Shown: positions 1-10,688 of the stretch, piece by piece
How positions within the stretch are numbered: position 1 is the stretch's first letter
Layout of the letters: each line of letters opens with the position of its first letter
From: Dictyophora rubrovolvata
Lineage: Eukaryota; Basidiomycota; Agaricomycetes; Phallales; Phallaceae
Length of the DNA: 64,000 nucleotides
Assembly: GCA_029959195.1 (NCBI GenBank)
Contig: CP114126.1
Span: 372,001-436,000, forward strand
Direction: 5' to 3'
Program-made: the position numbers and the translations under genes
The notes under the pieces: generated by a model
Seen by the model: the letters and a program-made list of their open reading frames with translations, nothing else
What the model was told of the DNA's origin: nothing
Databases searched by the model: none

Positions 1-431
1 GAATGGGATATGTGTACGCATCGAATGTGCCAAGAAACCAAGAATAATGTGTCTTTATGAATTCACGCGATGAGTCGTCCGTCCAAAGCATGTATTCGCT
101 AATTAATCATCGAACGGGGAGAAAGTTAGACCAAGACTGAGGAAACGGGTTTCAAAGCTTACTAGTCCGGATTGTAATCCCTACAAGACTGCGAAACGTT
201 AGACCATCTCTCTGGTAAAACTTCTGTTTTCCATGTTTGGTGGATAATTCTAGGAATCGAGTCTGTTCCAGATGGGAGGGTTCCGTTGGAAAACAATTCA
301 TCCTCAGTGATATAAGCTGGTAAATCGATACGAAGATAAAAAGCTATGGTAGAAAGAATAGCTATTACTCCCAGGAGGAACAACGCCAGTATAAATAGAA
401 AAGATATGACCGTCCGTCTCTTCACAACCAT
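1..431 (-). CDS. GT32 mannosyltransferase, SUR1/CSH1-like (5' part)
   Basis: Likely the catalytic subunit of mannosylinositol phosphorylceramide synthase, which adds mannose from GDP-mannose to inositol phosphorylceramide in the Golgi. Exon 1 (163-431) starts MVVKRRT, followed by one hydrophobic segment (a type II signal anchor, about residues 9-30). The family hallmark IPRIIHQTWKTEVLPERW follows. A donor GTAAGC at 162-157 and an acceptor ending at 99 join to exon 2 (1-98), which reads EYMLWTDDSSREFI and WFLGTFDAY, typical of SUR1/IMT rather than OCH1. The reading frame is open further upstream, but only from a GTG codon at 476, so ATG 431 is preferred. The DxD catalytic motif lies beyond the window edge. 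OCH1 remains a weaker alternative. Confidence 0.85.
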
Positions 432-846
432 GGATTTTATGGACGGTACACAAAAAAACACTAAGCTATGGCGCACAGGCAGAACAGGTTTGTCGCACCT
501 TCACCCGGGAATTATGTAATCAATTGCAGTTGTCACAATTGTCACCAAACCGTGTGATACCGCAGCAGTGATCTCAGGATCGGCCGTCTAGACCTCCCTC
601 AATGTTTGAACCACAGATGCACACCTTCAAAATGAATACATTCATATAACTACAAGTATGACTTTTCTTTTAGGGCTCCTACTATAACGGAGATACTCGA
701 GGTTTCCGGGCCCCGGTCTCAATAACAGCTTTCGGGGTCCTGAGGCCTGAAGGCCTATTGCCCCAGACGGCACGTTTGCCGATATCTAGGCACTTGTTGA
801 TTTACGTTGCTTAGCCAAACGCGTCAAATAATACCTCAGTCATAGG
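432..846. other. Intergenic gap between GT32 and SWT1
   Basis: This gap of about 415 bases separates the 5' end of the GT32 gene from the 3' end of SWT1, both on the minus strand. It should hold the GT32 promoter and the SWT1 terminator. Visible features are a near repeat of ACAATTGTCACC-type sequence around 515-550 and a GC-rich patch at 690-775 containing CCGGGCCCCGG and GGCCTGAAGGCC palindromes. No ORF with family features is seen. Confidence 0.5.
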
Positions 847-2364
847 TCATGAATTATTATGAAAAACCATCAAGACATAACTCTGATAGTTATGCAACAT
901 CTCACTATCCAGTCCTTCATAATCATAATCTTGGGCTAATTGTGATATCTTCGCGAGTTCTCGTGTCCAATCAGTTTTGGACCATTCTCGTCCTGGACGC
1001 GCACCGCGTTCGCCTGGAAGGCTCAGGAAATCGCTAAGCGATGATGCATCGCCCTCTTCGAACGGATGGCTGCGCTTATTTTTAGGCGGTAATATTTTTA
1101 CCAGATATCTTAGGCATTCTCTTATACTCCAATTTTCTATCCAATCTCCCTCCGCCGGGAGATCGCCACGAAAAAGCATGTTGGCATGGGAGTATTGAGA
1201 CTCAGTGCGTCGACGCTGTTGTTGTAAGTGGGTGGCCTTTCCGATAATCTTTCGAACATGATTGTGCAATTCAGACATGATGCATCGATGAAGGTAATCC
1301 CTCCCTTGTGGTGATGAGTGAAACACCGATATAGAGTCCAGATCCATACTGGTGTCCATGTCCATATCCATAGTTGAACTATTAAAAACCGGCGTCTCCC
1401 TGTGGTTATAGGTAGGTCTGCAATTATGACTATACCCCTTTGCGTCCCTTTGGTGTTTTCGCTCGGCGGCATGCATTGATGGCCGAGTATATCCAGGTAT
1501 TACTTGTTGAAGTAATTGGTAACAACTCCAAGCTGATGAGATTGGGCGCAGAATGGCTACCGATGCATCGCGAGTAAAGAGTTCACTGCCTGTAGATATC
1601 AAAGTCAATGTTTAATCAAACTAGCCAGAAGCTGGAAGGCTACCGTTTGCGACAGCTTGGAAAATCAAGTTATTGTCATTCGTGCAAAGCAGCACGTCCT
1701 TCTGCTTAATCTGCGTGTAATATTTGCAGCAGTCAAGGATCAGCTCGTCGTTTGATAGCTGCGACAATCATTAGAATACAATACCTTGCCGCAGATGTAG
1801 CACTTACCCCCGCTCGTTGGCGCCAATCCCCACTAGGCAATAAAGTTTGTGAATACGCTTGACCTTTGATGATACCTTGTCCACTGCGTATTTCTCCTGC
1901 TAGCCATTCAGAAGCTTTGCGAGACTCGAACGCGACTCCGTGTTTACAATTCTTCTGATAGTCCAATTCAGCTATCACAATTCCAGGAATTAATAGAACA
2001 ATTGGCATTTGGGAACGATCGTTTGATTCAAGAACGGTATGAAGATTTTTGAGAACAGTAAGATGACTGATCAAGATGTTCGTGTCGGTCACAATGTACG
2101 TTTCAGTTCGGTATCCATCCTGGGTAATCTACACATCTAGGTGAATGAGGAAGATGGAACTGTCAAAAAATCGCCTACATCTTGCATCTCTACATCTATG
2201 GAGTCTATAATTGCCGACGATCCATTGAAAGACTGAAAAGGCCAGCTGTCCCTGGCAGATCTAAGAACATCAACAGCTCGCCCTCCGACATCATTATCAT
2301 TCGTGAAATTATCAACAGAAAGACCGGTGACTCCATAGTCATAACTAACCATATTGTCGTTCAT
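847..2364 (-). CDS. SWT1: SWT1 PIN-domain RNA endonuclease
   Basis: SWT1 is a nuclear endoribonuclease that clears faulty mRNPs near the nuclear pore. Four exons are inferred: 2364-2179, 2119-1808, 1758-1644 and 1589-847, with introns of 59, 49 and 54 bases that all keep phase, giving about 451 residues. After a disordered acidic N-terminus, the PIN domain begins TYIVTDTNILISHL (first catalytic Asp) and continues IPGIVIAELDYQK. It then reads LSNDELILDCCKYY and VLLCTNDNNL, which carry the later acidic residues. The C-terminal exon is helical and poorly conserved, with a Met-Asp repeat (MDMDMDTSMDLD). ATG 2364 is used because the upstream frame closes within about 20 codons and RNPS1 begins 149 bases away in the other direction. 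Confidence 0.88.
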
Positions 2365-2513
2365 GGCATTGAGAAAGGCAGAGGTATATTCGTGCGGTTC
2401 ACAAAGCGGTTCGAAGGAGATATGTCAAGCAACTCGAATACTGATAAACATGCGCCTATTATGTGACACGCTATGCGTGACTAATCCCCCTCTCCCTTTA
2501 AATTCTCCAATCA
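2365..2513. promoter_or_regulatory. Bidirectional promoter SWT1/RNPS1
   Basis: The start codons of SWT1 (minus) and the RNPS1-like gene (plus) are 149 bases apart, so both promoters must share this gap. No TATA box is obvious. A CT-rich stretch (CCCCCTCTCCCTTTAAATTCTCC) lies just before the RNPS1 ATG. Confidence 0.55.
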
Positions 2514-3416
2514 ATGGCTCGAGGAAGGTCACCGTCTCCACGTACTCTAAACAATACCAATGGATCCGATGCAGAAATGCGCAGCGTATCGCCGGAGATG
2601 CGTCATGAAAATGATTACAAAGTGGTCATCGTTTCTAACTTGACCAGGAATGTTGCGGAAGCACATCTACGCACCATCTTCAGCTTTTACGGTGATATCA
2701 AGAAAGTTGATATCCCATTATTTGCAAAATGTGAGAAATCTATAACACAACCATCTAGAGCGCTGTTATTTATCATATATATCATCTTAGCTGGTCAAAA
2801 TCGAGGCAAGGCGGCGTTAGAGTTTTACGAGGTCTCTGCTGCAAAAAAAGCGGTATCTCACATGAATAAAGGTTACCTCGACGGAGCAGTCCTGACTGTT
2901 GAGCTCTCTGATGCCATAATTCGCGAACGTTCCAGATCTCGTTCACGTAGGCCCATAAAGAATGGTCGGGTCGCTGGTCGACCTTCTGCTTCACGTTCGT
3001 TATCCCCACGTCGCAGGGCGCCGCCGTCTTACAGAGATAAAGGAAGGGAGAGATATCGAAGATATTCACCACCTATGTATGCCAAACGTGACATCCGTGG
3101 CTCATATCGTCACCGCTCGAATTCTCGCTCCCGCTCACCTGCTCGTAGAGGTCGTCGCCATTTGAGGCGTTCTCCTAGTTACGAAAAGGGGGGTATTGAC
3201 CATCGCAGTCGTCGCTCTCGAAGTAGAAGCCCGTATTCGTTAACTTCTAGCCGATCAAGGTCACGAAGTCGTTCATATGACTCACGTTCACGCTCCCGTT
3301 CTTACTCTTATGCATCGAAATCAAGCAGGAGTCGCACTAGATCACTCCGATCCAGTAAGAGTAGAGATCGCGACGACATAAGAGATAGTCGGTCAAGGAG
3401 TCGAAGTCTCCCGTAA
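2514..3416 (+). CDS. RNPS1: RNPS1-type SR protein (RRM plus RS domain)
   Basis: RNPS1 is a nuclear splicing factor and peripheral exon-junction-complex component (ASAP/PSAP). The RRM lies at about residues 35-110: KVVIVSNLTRNVAEAHL carries RNP2, and SGQNRGKAALEFYE carries the RNP1 region, a signature of the RNPS1 subfamily. The rest is a long Arg-Ser/Arg-Pro tail (SRSRSRS blocks) to the stop. One intron, 2731-2790, is 60 bases long, in frame and stop-free. It must be removed to join FAK to SGQNRG, as in other RNPS1 proteins. The spliced product is about 280 residues. ATG 2514 gives MARGRSPSPR, a normal SR-type start. Confidence 0.88.
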   Translation: MARGRSPSPRTLNNTNGSDAEMRSVSPEMRHENDYKVVIVSNLTRNVAEAHLRTIFSFYGDIKKVDIPLFAKCEKSITQPSRALLFIIYIILAGQNRGKAALEFYEVSAAKKAVSHMNKGYLDGAVLTVELSDAIIRERSRSRSRRPIKNGRVAGRPSASRSLSPRRRAPPSYRDKGRERYRRYSPPMYAKRDIRGSYRHRSNSRSRSPARRGRRHLRRSPSYEKGGIDHRSRRSRSRSPYSLTSSRSRSRSRSYDSRSRSRSYSYASKSSRSRTRSLRSSKSRDRDDIRDSRSRSRSLP

Positions 3417-3563
3417 AAAGTTACTTTGTAATGTTTAATGAAAATTTAGGTAAATATTATGAACATGATTAACTGCTATAAAATTAGCCATCTGAATCGT
3501 CAGAACGGGAATCCGTTAGAAATGGCCTGAAGATATGGTTAATAGGTCTTTTTCTTCAACAGA

Positions 3564-6500
3564 CTATTTGACTGACGTATATTCATAATCGGGCTTGCGA
3601 ATAGCATTAGACATCCACTCTTCATCAGTATCTTCGATAGAATATCCCGGTCCTCCTGCAAGGCTTAGCACAACCGGAAGAAGGACTAAACCATGTAAAG
3701 CTCCTGAAATAATCAATGAAAGCCACATTCTGAAAAAATAAATCTACGACCTATCAGAATCTTGTAAGTAATGGAACTAAAACCGACTTACTTCTAGTAG
3801 CTTCGAGCGTGTCAGCGCCATGACTGATATACCAATAAGTTTCGTGAATGTAATACCAGAGAGCACCTAGAGGAATTTCTTTGTGATTCAAAGCCAGCAA
3901 GAGCAGTCATAGAACTCACCGATGGGCCGACGTCAACAAGCGCTGTCCACATTCGCTCGTCCCGTTCCTTCTGACCCGTAATGATATTGTCCCCAATATA
4001 ACCTACGCCAGCACCCATGAAAGCCCTGGCTATATGGGAACAGAATTCAACCGCAATACCAAGGGATATCACAAGATTTACGAGACTGATGGCGTTCAAA
4101 TCTATATGCCAAATGCCCATAACACCCATAACGTTGACGACTGTCAAAGCCACTACACCAGTAACAATCGTTCCAGTTCTCCATGATCCCAATAAAAATG
4201 AGGTTATCAGCAACACAGATGCAAGGGCTAGACCTAGAATTTCTTGTGTAATTCCAATGATATGGGCGTATTGGTCGAAGAACACATAGAACAGGGAGTA
4301 GGGGAAGACTTTGGTCCCGGTCGCCGTGGATATTTCATCGGCGATTCTGTGAGCAGCAGCGAATGCATTGATGAAATCGTTTTGATTTTTCAAAGGAGAA
4401 TGGAATGTCCTGAAATGCGAGGCCTGAACTGATTTATTATCTAAAGTTAGGGAGAGAGCAGAACCATATGCAGCACGTCCGCCAAGAGGACATTCTTCGT
4501 CAGTCGGACTGATGAGCCACTGCTGTAAGTACTTCATGAATTCGGCACCTTCGGGCATTCCATCTAAAGTTATATTCCATTCCGGTTTACGGTCTTGGAA
4601 ACAAGGTTTACACAAGGAACTAAGGTCGTTGGTTTGGCAGAATTGTTCTGGATTCCTCCTTCGGACACGACAGCAAGTTTCGATGCCAGGATCAAGCCAC
4701 CTCAAAAAGTCGTCAAGCCAGGACGCTGTGGGTTGAGACACAAAAGATGATTCGGGACGACCCCTTTCGACTTCCAACACATTGATGAGAGACATCTCGT
4801 CGCAAGTAGTAAATCTTCCACATAGGTGCCGTTGACCAGCAATGGAGGTCACATTCACGTCTTGAGATACAAAATAAACTGGTGGACCAACATCGAAATA
4901 CATATCCACAGCATCAAAGTAGGGTATTAAATAAGATTCCGAGGGTAATGCAAGCCTTTGATCTATGGCAAAATTGAGAGACAAGCTTTGAGGAGGGGAA
5001 GAGGTACATACCAAGACCTAGTTGAATATGCTGGATAGACACAACAGAGCCCACAAAGATGCCTGTGAACAAAACCAAGATACATCCTTTCACGACTGGA
5101 CGCATCAGGTAAGGTGCATAACTTCGACGCATGAACAATGCTATACGACCTAAACCGGAACCGGAAGTGGCCTCTGTCAATGCAATGCGGGAAGGTAACT
5201 TGATGCATGGGAAACAGTCTATGCGCCCGGCCTAGTGTGGAGTCGGAATCTGGCACTGAAACAGCTGGAATAAACACATACCTCCGTCCGTCGCAGGTCA
5301 ATTGTCAAGGCACCAATGAAAGCCGTCAGTTGTAGTATTGCATTGATTAGAACACTCCCAGCCGCATACAAAGCAAAATTCCTCACGGCTGGCATAGGAA
5401 CAAGAGCACCTAATGCAAAAGCTGTGATTTCGGATATGGAACTAAGGAGGATCGAGGGCCCCATTTTGGCTACTGTTCTAGCTACGCGCTCTTCGGGAGA
5501 AAGATGCAAGGGCATGGAATCCGTATCAATATGATCATCGAGAGCAGACTCAAAGGAAAGGTGACGTATTGGGGAAATAGGGGAGAAAATCGCGGGAGGC
5601 ATATTATTAGATGCATTGGGTCCGTGCATCAAGTTTTGGCGATCAAGCTCGTGTACAAGAATGAAAACGTTATCGACACCAACGGCTAGGACTAAAAATG
5701 GAATGACCTCAGCGATAATTAGAGTGACCTTTATACCAAAGATTGAGAATATGCCGACAGAGGTAGACACTGACAGTATCACTAAGGTAATACCGAAAAT
5801 CCCCAGGGTAAACTTAGATCCAACAAAGAGGCGTCGAGGCAAAGAGTGAGAGAAAGATTCCTCTTCAATTTCAATGACGTTCGGTGGACTGCGCCTAAAA
5901 ATTCGAATGAATTTCGCAACGCACTGTTTAAAAATACTGCCAGAGGATCTTTGGTCGCCACCGACGTCACCATTACCCAGACTAAGAGCGGCATACAGAA
6001 ACATGACAATATAGGATAACACAACAATTTTGATGTCGGTATTCGTACTTTTGTTCAGCTCTTCTTCTAATGATACGCCAGTAGAATAAACGATTGTCGG
6101 CCCACTCTTGTCAACGCTTTCGCTCGAAAGGTGCGCTAAAAATGTTCTCAATGCGCGCTCCCATTCTTCTACCATTTTCTTGTACGTATGATCGAGGGAG
6201 TCCATAACTACTAAGGTGATGATAAGGGATTGGGATTCTAGCCAATTTTTCTCTTCATTGCCAGGAGCACCACCTAGTACATATTCCGGTACCAGTGGTT
6301 GCCCAAAATCGGGAAGACAGTTCACTGGCTGTGAAGAACATGATTGGATTCGTCGAGCCCAAGACGTTGAATTGTATTTTTCCAACGAGTTGCCGAACCA
6401 ACCAGTGATTGATTGGACAACGCAACTGCCTTGGGGGCCCGCAGGTTTGAAGCAGACATCATCCAAAGTATAACCATTAGGTTCAGACCGGAGTGACCGA

Positions 6501-7910
6501 ATTTCTGCTTCAACGGAGAACCACCATTGTAGGCGATCCCACGTCAAGACTGGCTCGGGACCACGAGATTCACCGAATTCTTGACTCGCAGTGATAAATA
6601 ATTGTTCAGCGCGGTAAAAAGGTCCAAAGTTCTCATCAAAATACTCTTTCTGAAGTTTACTTTCAGATGTCGGGGCTACCCACAAACGGACGGGATCAAT
6701 TTCAACCTCGAATTGCTTCCAGCCGATATTGCATAATCCGACAATTGTGAAAGAAAAGGCGATAGCTAACCACGGATAATTGGCACATGTCGCACCAATG
6801 CGATAAAACATTCGTCGAAGGAATGTGTTCAAATGATAACGCCGTGGTTGTAAGGTCTCGAGAGGATCAAGAAGCGTCGCTCCTCTGCCTAGGTGCCGAG
6901 ATTCGGATTGCGTGTTGCTAGAATTTTCGCCATCCAACGGTTGAGCGAGAGATGAAGCACCAATTAGGCCCCGAGAGCCTAAACTTGGCGATGATATATG
7001 TAATGAAGGTGGATCTCCGGACAATGCAACTCGTTCGAACGTTTTTTCCCGACGTCGCTGCAGAAAGAGATTGAAAAAATAACCTAAAACGACTGCTAAA
7101 ACGGCTAACCCGTATGTTGATAGGAGGATAAACGTTAAACATGTCACGGAGCCAACTTGGCATGACGACTGAGAATATGGCGACGGTACGTAAGGAAGTG
7201 TTGGACAGGAACTGGGACAATCCACGCAAGAACAGTGACTAGATGGATCGTTATCAAAACAGTTTCGTATTGAGGGATCAAACGTAGTATAGTCATGAGG
7301 CGTAAGTGTGGGATAGTTAATCTGAAATGGACTGCCCAGTGGTTTTTCGTCGCCCATAAATTGAAGAAAAGCACGAGATTCCTTGGCTCCACCTCCAATA
7401 AGGTCCATAGCAAATCCATTCGATGCACCGTATTTGACATTTTTACAGCTATCGAAAAAACCGGTACCGAACTTCTCTCCGACAAAGAAGTCGACAGATT
7501 CCACGGCCCGTAACCCATCCGACATTAATTGAGTTGAAGTTACGTTCAGAAATGTTCCTTGATTAGGAGAGCAGGTGAAATGACAGTAGAATGAGCGGAA
7601 GTTATTGCGACAAGCAGGACATGACGATATGAGTCCTTCAGCTTGAGCCAAACTACCCTGAAGAGTTTCGACTTGCTCCGAAGTACAGCAGAGAGGAATA
7701 TCCACAAATGATGGCCCACAGACGGAGGATATTAATTCTTTGAATTCGTCATTATCAGGCTACATGCAAATTTAGATGAGAAGGAAATGGTAGAATGAGC
7801 TCAAATACCTTCGCCGGGGGACCGTCATAAGGACAAGGAAGAGGTTGACCTAACCAGCCCTTTCTCCCACAAGAACCTTGCATAGCGCATTGACCCGTGG
7901 GTTGTGCCAT
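3564..7910 (-). CDS. NCR1: NPC1-type sterol transporter (NCR1)
   Basis: Polytopic vacuolar/lysosomal membrane protein that moves sterol from the lumen into the membrane. In order: the Cys-rich N-terminal sterol-binding domain (QPTGQCAMQGSCG; CPACRNNFRSFYCHFTC), a first TM near 7100, a lumenal domain (VRLWVAPTSESKLQKEYFD), and the sterol-sensing domain (FTLGIFGITLVILSVSTSVG through LAVGVDNVFILVHELDRQ). Then come a second Cys-rich lumenal domain (ETCCRVRRR; CKPCFQDRKPEWN) and the C-terminal RND-type TMs (WHIDLNAISLVNLVISLGIAVEF), ending RKPDYEYTSVK at 3564. Several short introns are spliced. The ATG at 7910 starts directly at the mature N-terminus with no signal peptide, so the true first exon probably lies further upstream, between 7911 and the divergent DPH6 start. 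Confidence 0.93.
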
Positions 7911-8026
7911 GATTGAGGCAGCAGACACGGGAAGCTTAAAATCAATGGGTTCTACCCACTAGCAGTAGCAATCGCAGCTTGCTGTGTCTACGTGACGTTA
8001 CATTCATGTGACAAGACAGAGGCTGA
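7911..8026. promoter_or_regulatory. Shared 5' gap NCR1/DPH6 with paired E-box-like sites
   Basis: 116 bases separate the first in-frame NPC1 ATG and the DPH6 ATG. The gap holds TACGTGAC (7989-7996) and CATGTGAC (8005-8012), both resembling the RTCACRTG site recognised by CBF1-type bHLH factors. An ATG on the minus strand at 8007 opens a short signal-peptide-like frame. Confidence 0.5.
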
Positions 8027-10572
8027 ATGCACTACGTCGCCTTACTCAGTGGAGGCAAAGACAGTTGCTTTAATCTTCTACATTGTTTAAGAAATGGACA
8101 TAAATTGGTGGCATCAGCATCTCTCGGCCCGGAACAAGGAGAAGGTTTTATATTTTGGTTCAGAAATAACCTGCATTTCATTTATTTGTTGCAGGCGAAA
8201 TTGACTCGTTCATGTACCAGACAGTTGGTCAAGATGCAATCCATCTAGTTGCGGAGGCATTAGAGGTTCCTCTCTACAGAAAAACAATAAAGGGGAAAGC
8301 CCTAAATCAAGACTTGGAGTATGGCTCTCGTGAGGCCCTTGCTACGATAGATAAGGAAGACGAAACCGAAGATTTATTTGCATTGCTATCAACCGTCAAA
8401 GTATTGCATTTATCTTCATGTATTTTTCATGTTTTGAGTGATATGTTAATGACCAGGAAAAACATCCAGATATTTCGGGAGTTTCAGTTGGTGCTATACT
8501 TTCCAACTATCAGCGCACTCGTGTGGAACATGTTTGTCAACGCCTCAAGTTGACGCCTTTGTGTTATTTATGGCAGCGTGATCAAGAAGAACTCCTCCAA
8601 GAAATGATAGGTAGCAACTTGGATGCCATTCTCATCAAGACCGCCGGCATTGGCTTAACGACTCGTCACCTCGGAATGTCGATCAAGGAAATGCAACCAA
8701 CCCTTTTGAAATTGGTATGTTCATGTCAATGATATAATATGACTGAAGGTACAATATTATCGTAGAATAATCTGTATGGTGCTCATATATGCGGAGAAGG
8801 CGGTGAATATGAAACTCTAACCTTGGACTGCCCCTTGTTCAAACACCGCATCATATTGTAAGATATTTGCAGCCTTTTCAGCTTTTCTAAGGGATAGACA
8901 TATTCATTTTTTCTTCACAGAGACGAAACGGAAATTGTCATGCATTCAGATGGCGATTTCGCCCCAGTTGCCTATTTAAGAGTGAAATCCGCACACTTAG
9001 GGCCCAAAATGCTTTTGTTCAGTGATCCGTCGATCATTCCCACGCCAGAGTTATTCACTTCCTCGGATACACCGGTATATCATTCCATCTCCCCTTCCCC
9101 AGTGTCATACCCATTGGAACCGGAATTATTATCAAGATTTGATTCTAGATTTGCTCCTCATTCCAAAAAAGTAGGACCTTGGGTTATGATCGGTAATGTT
9201 CAAGTCGATCCGGACGCAAGTACGATCAGTGTGGAAGACGAAACTCAGCAATGTTTCAAGTATCTAATTAGTGAGATGCAATTTTTGCTAGCAGTTATAT
9301 TGAATTAAAAAAAGTATTGCAGGATATTTAAGCTCACATTCCATGAGCCTGACTGATGTTGCATATATCGGACTATTCCTTTCTTCAATGGATTTATTTT
9401 CTGCCGTCAACTCCGTGTACTCGACTTTTTTTGGAAGAAGTCCTCCAGCGCGGGCGTGCGTCGGCGTTGATTTGCCCAAACCAAACCGTTTGCGACTTGA
9501 GTGTATCGCATTTACTGGTAGTGATACAACTCAGAGGTATTGTCTACATGTACAAGGACTGAGTTACTGGGCACCTGCTAATATTGGACCATATTCCCAA
9601 GCTATTATCGTAAGGACTTGTCTTTTCTTCACTTGCCCGACCAACAGATCATGAATTTAGGTCGGACATCGCGGCTTTGTATCCGGTCAAATAGGACTCT
9701 TGCCAGCGAGCAACCTTCTTCCATCTCCCTCGTCCTTTCGTGAAGAATTAACTTTATCCTTGCGTCACAATCGTACTATCGTAGAGACCATAAAACAAAC
9801 TTATTCCGAGTGTCGAAACTACCAGATGCAGAGCGTTATTACATGGTTAATTAATCATTGCTACGTGCAGGCTGTGCAATTAGCCATATCGGTCTCTCCA
9901 TGGGTAGTTTTCCAAATGTTCAAGATAAACCAACATTGCTGAATTTGAGTAGTTTCAGGAGTCTCGAGTGCCAATATTAATCGTGGTAATTAAGTCTCTA
10001 CCAAAGGGTGCCTTGGTGGAAAGCCAAGTCATGTTACACTCTACAGGGTCTGCACCATGCGACGATGTGAATCATGCAGACACCAGATTCCTTGAGGGTA
10101 TCTTGCTTCAATATTGATAGGATGTCTACTCACGCATTCTGTAGGTATGATAAGGGACTTGGATGTCCATTGGGAAATTTCTTTCTATGACACTTGGGAA
10201 GCCTTTTCTATGCTAATAGTATTCCGAGGCGAAACTAGTAAGCACCAGCACTGACATTTATTCTTGTTACTGTCTTCAAATTTTTACAGATGCCTCACAA
10301 TTGAAAACCAAATTAGTTGCGGAAACACCTCTACTAAAGATTTTGAAACACGTGAAAGCTATACGCGCGTTTTATTCCCTAGCTGTACCCGATGGTATTA
10401 ATTGACTGTACTTCTTCTCAAGTTAACGCTTATGTTGCTCATAGTGATTGAATCGCTTATCCATCAATTATTTTCAGCGGAATCCATTCCGCCTTTGACG
10501 ATGATACCCTCTAGGGCACTGGCAACTCAAAATCATGATGAATGGGATTACGCTCTACTACTTTTTGGTTAA
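8027..10572 (+). CDS. DPH6: Diphthine-ammonia ligase (DPH6)
   Basis: Last enzyme of diphthamide synthesis on elongation factor 2: ATP-dependent amidation of diphthine. It starts MHYVALLSGGKDSCFN, the SGGKDS P-loop of the N-type ATP pyrophosphatase family. It continues GEIDSFMYQTVGQD, IKTAGIGLTTRHLG and ICGEGGEYETLTLDCPLF, all DPH6 signatures. As in yeast DPH6, C-terminal RidA-like domains follow (SYWAPANIGPYSQAII; GHRGFVSGQIGLLP; LESQVMLHSTGSAPCDDVN region). It is spliced from many small exons; the first intron joins EQGEG to EIDSF. It ends DYALLLFG and a TAA at 10570-10572 that lies inside copy 1 of a 64-base tandem repeat. The start is firm because the P-loop begins nine residues in. Confidence 0.93.
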
Positions 10573-10688
10573 TCTACAATGTAGGTTCTCTCGTTGCCAG
10601 TTCCATTTCATAAACACACCCCTACTTTTTGGTTAATCTACAATGTAGGTTCTCTCGTTGCCAGTTCCATTTCATAAACACACCCCTA
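10558..10688. repeat. Perfect 64-base tandem duplication between convergent stops
   Basis: Copy 1 is 10558-10621 and copy 2 is 10622-10685; they match base for base by eye. Both begin CTACTTTTTGGTTAATC and end AAACACACCC, and a further CTA (10686-10688) follows. Copy 1 contains the last codons and stop of DPH6. The trailing CTA is the stop codon of FRS1 on the other strand. The repeat therefore fills the whole space between the two stops. Confidence 0.95.
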
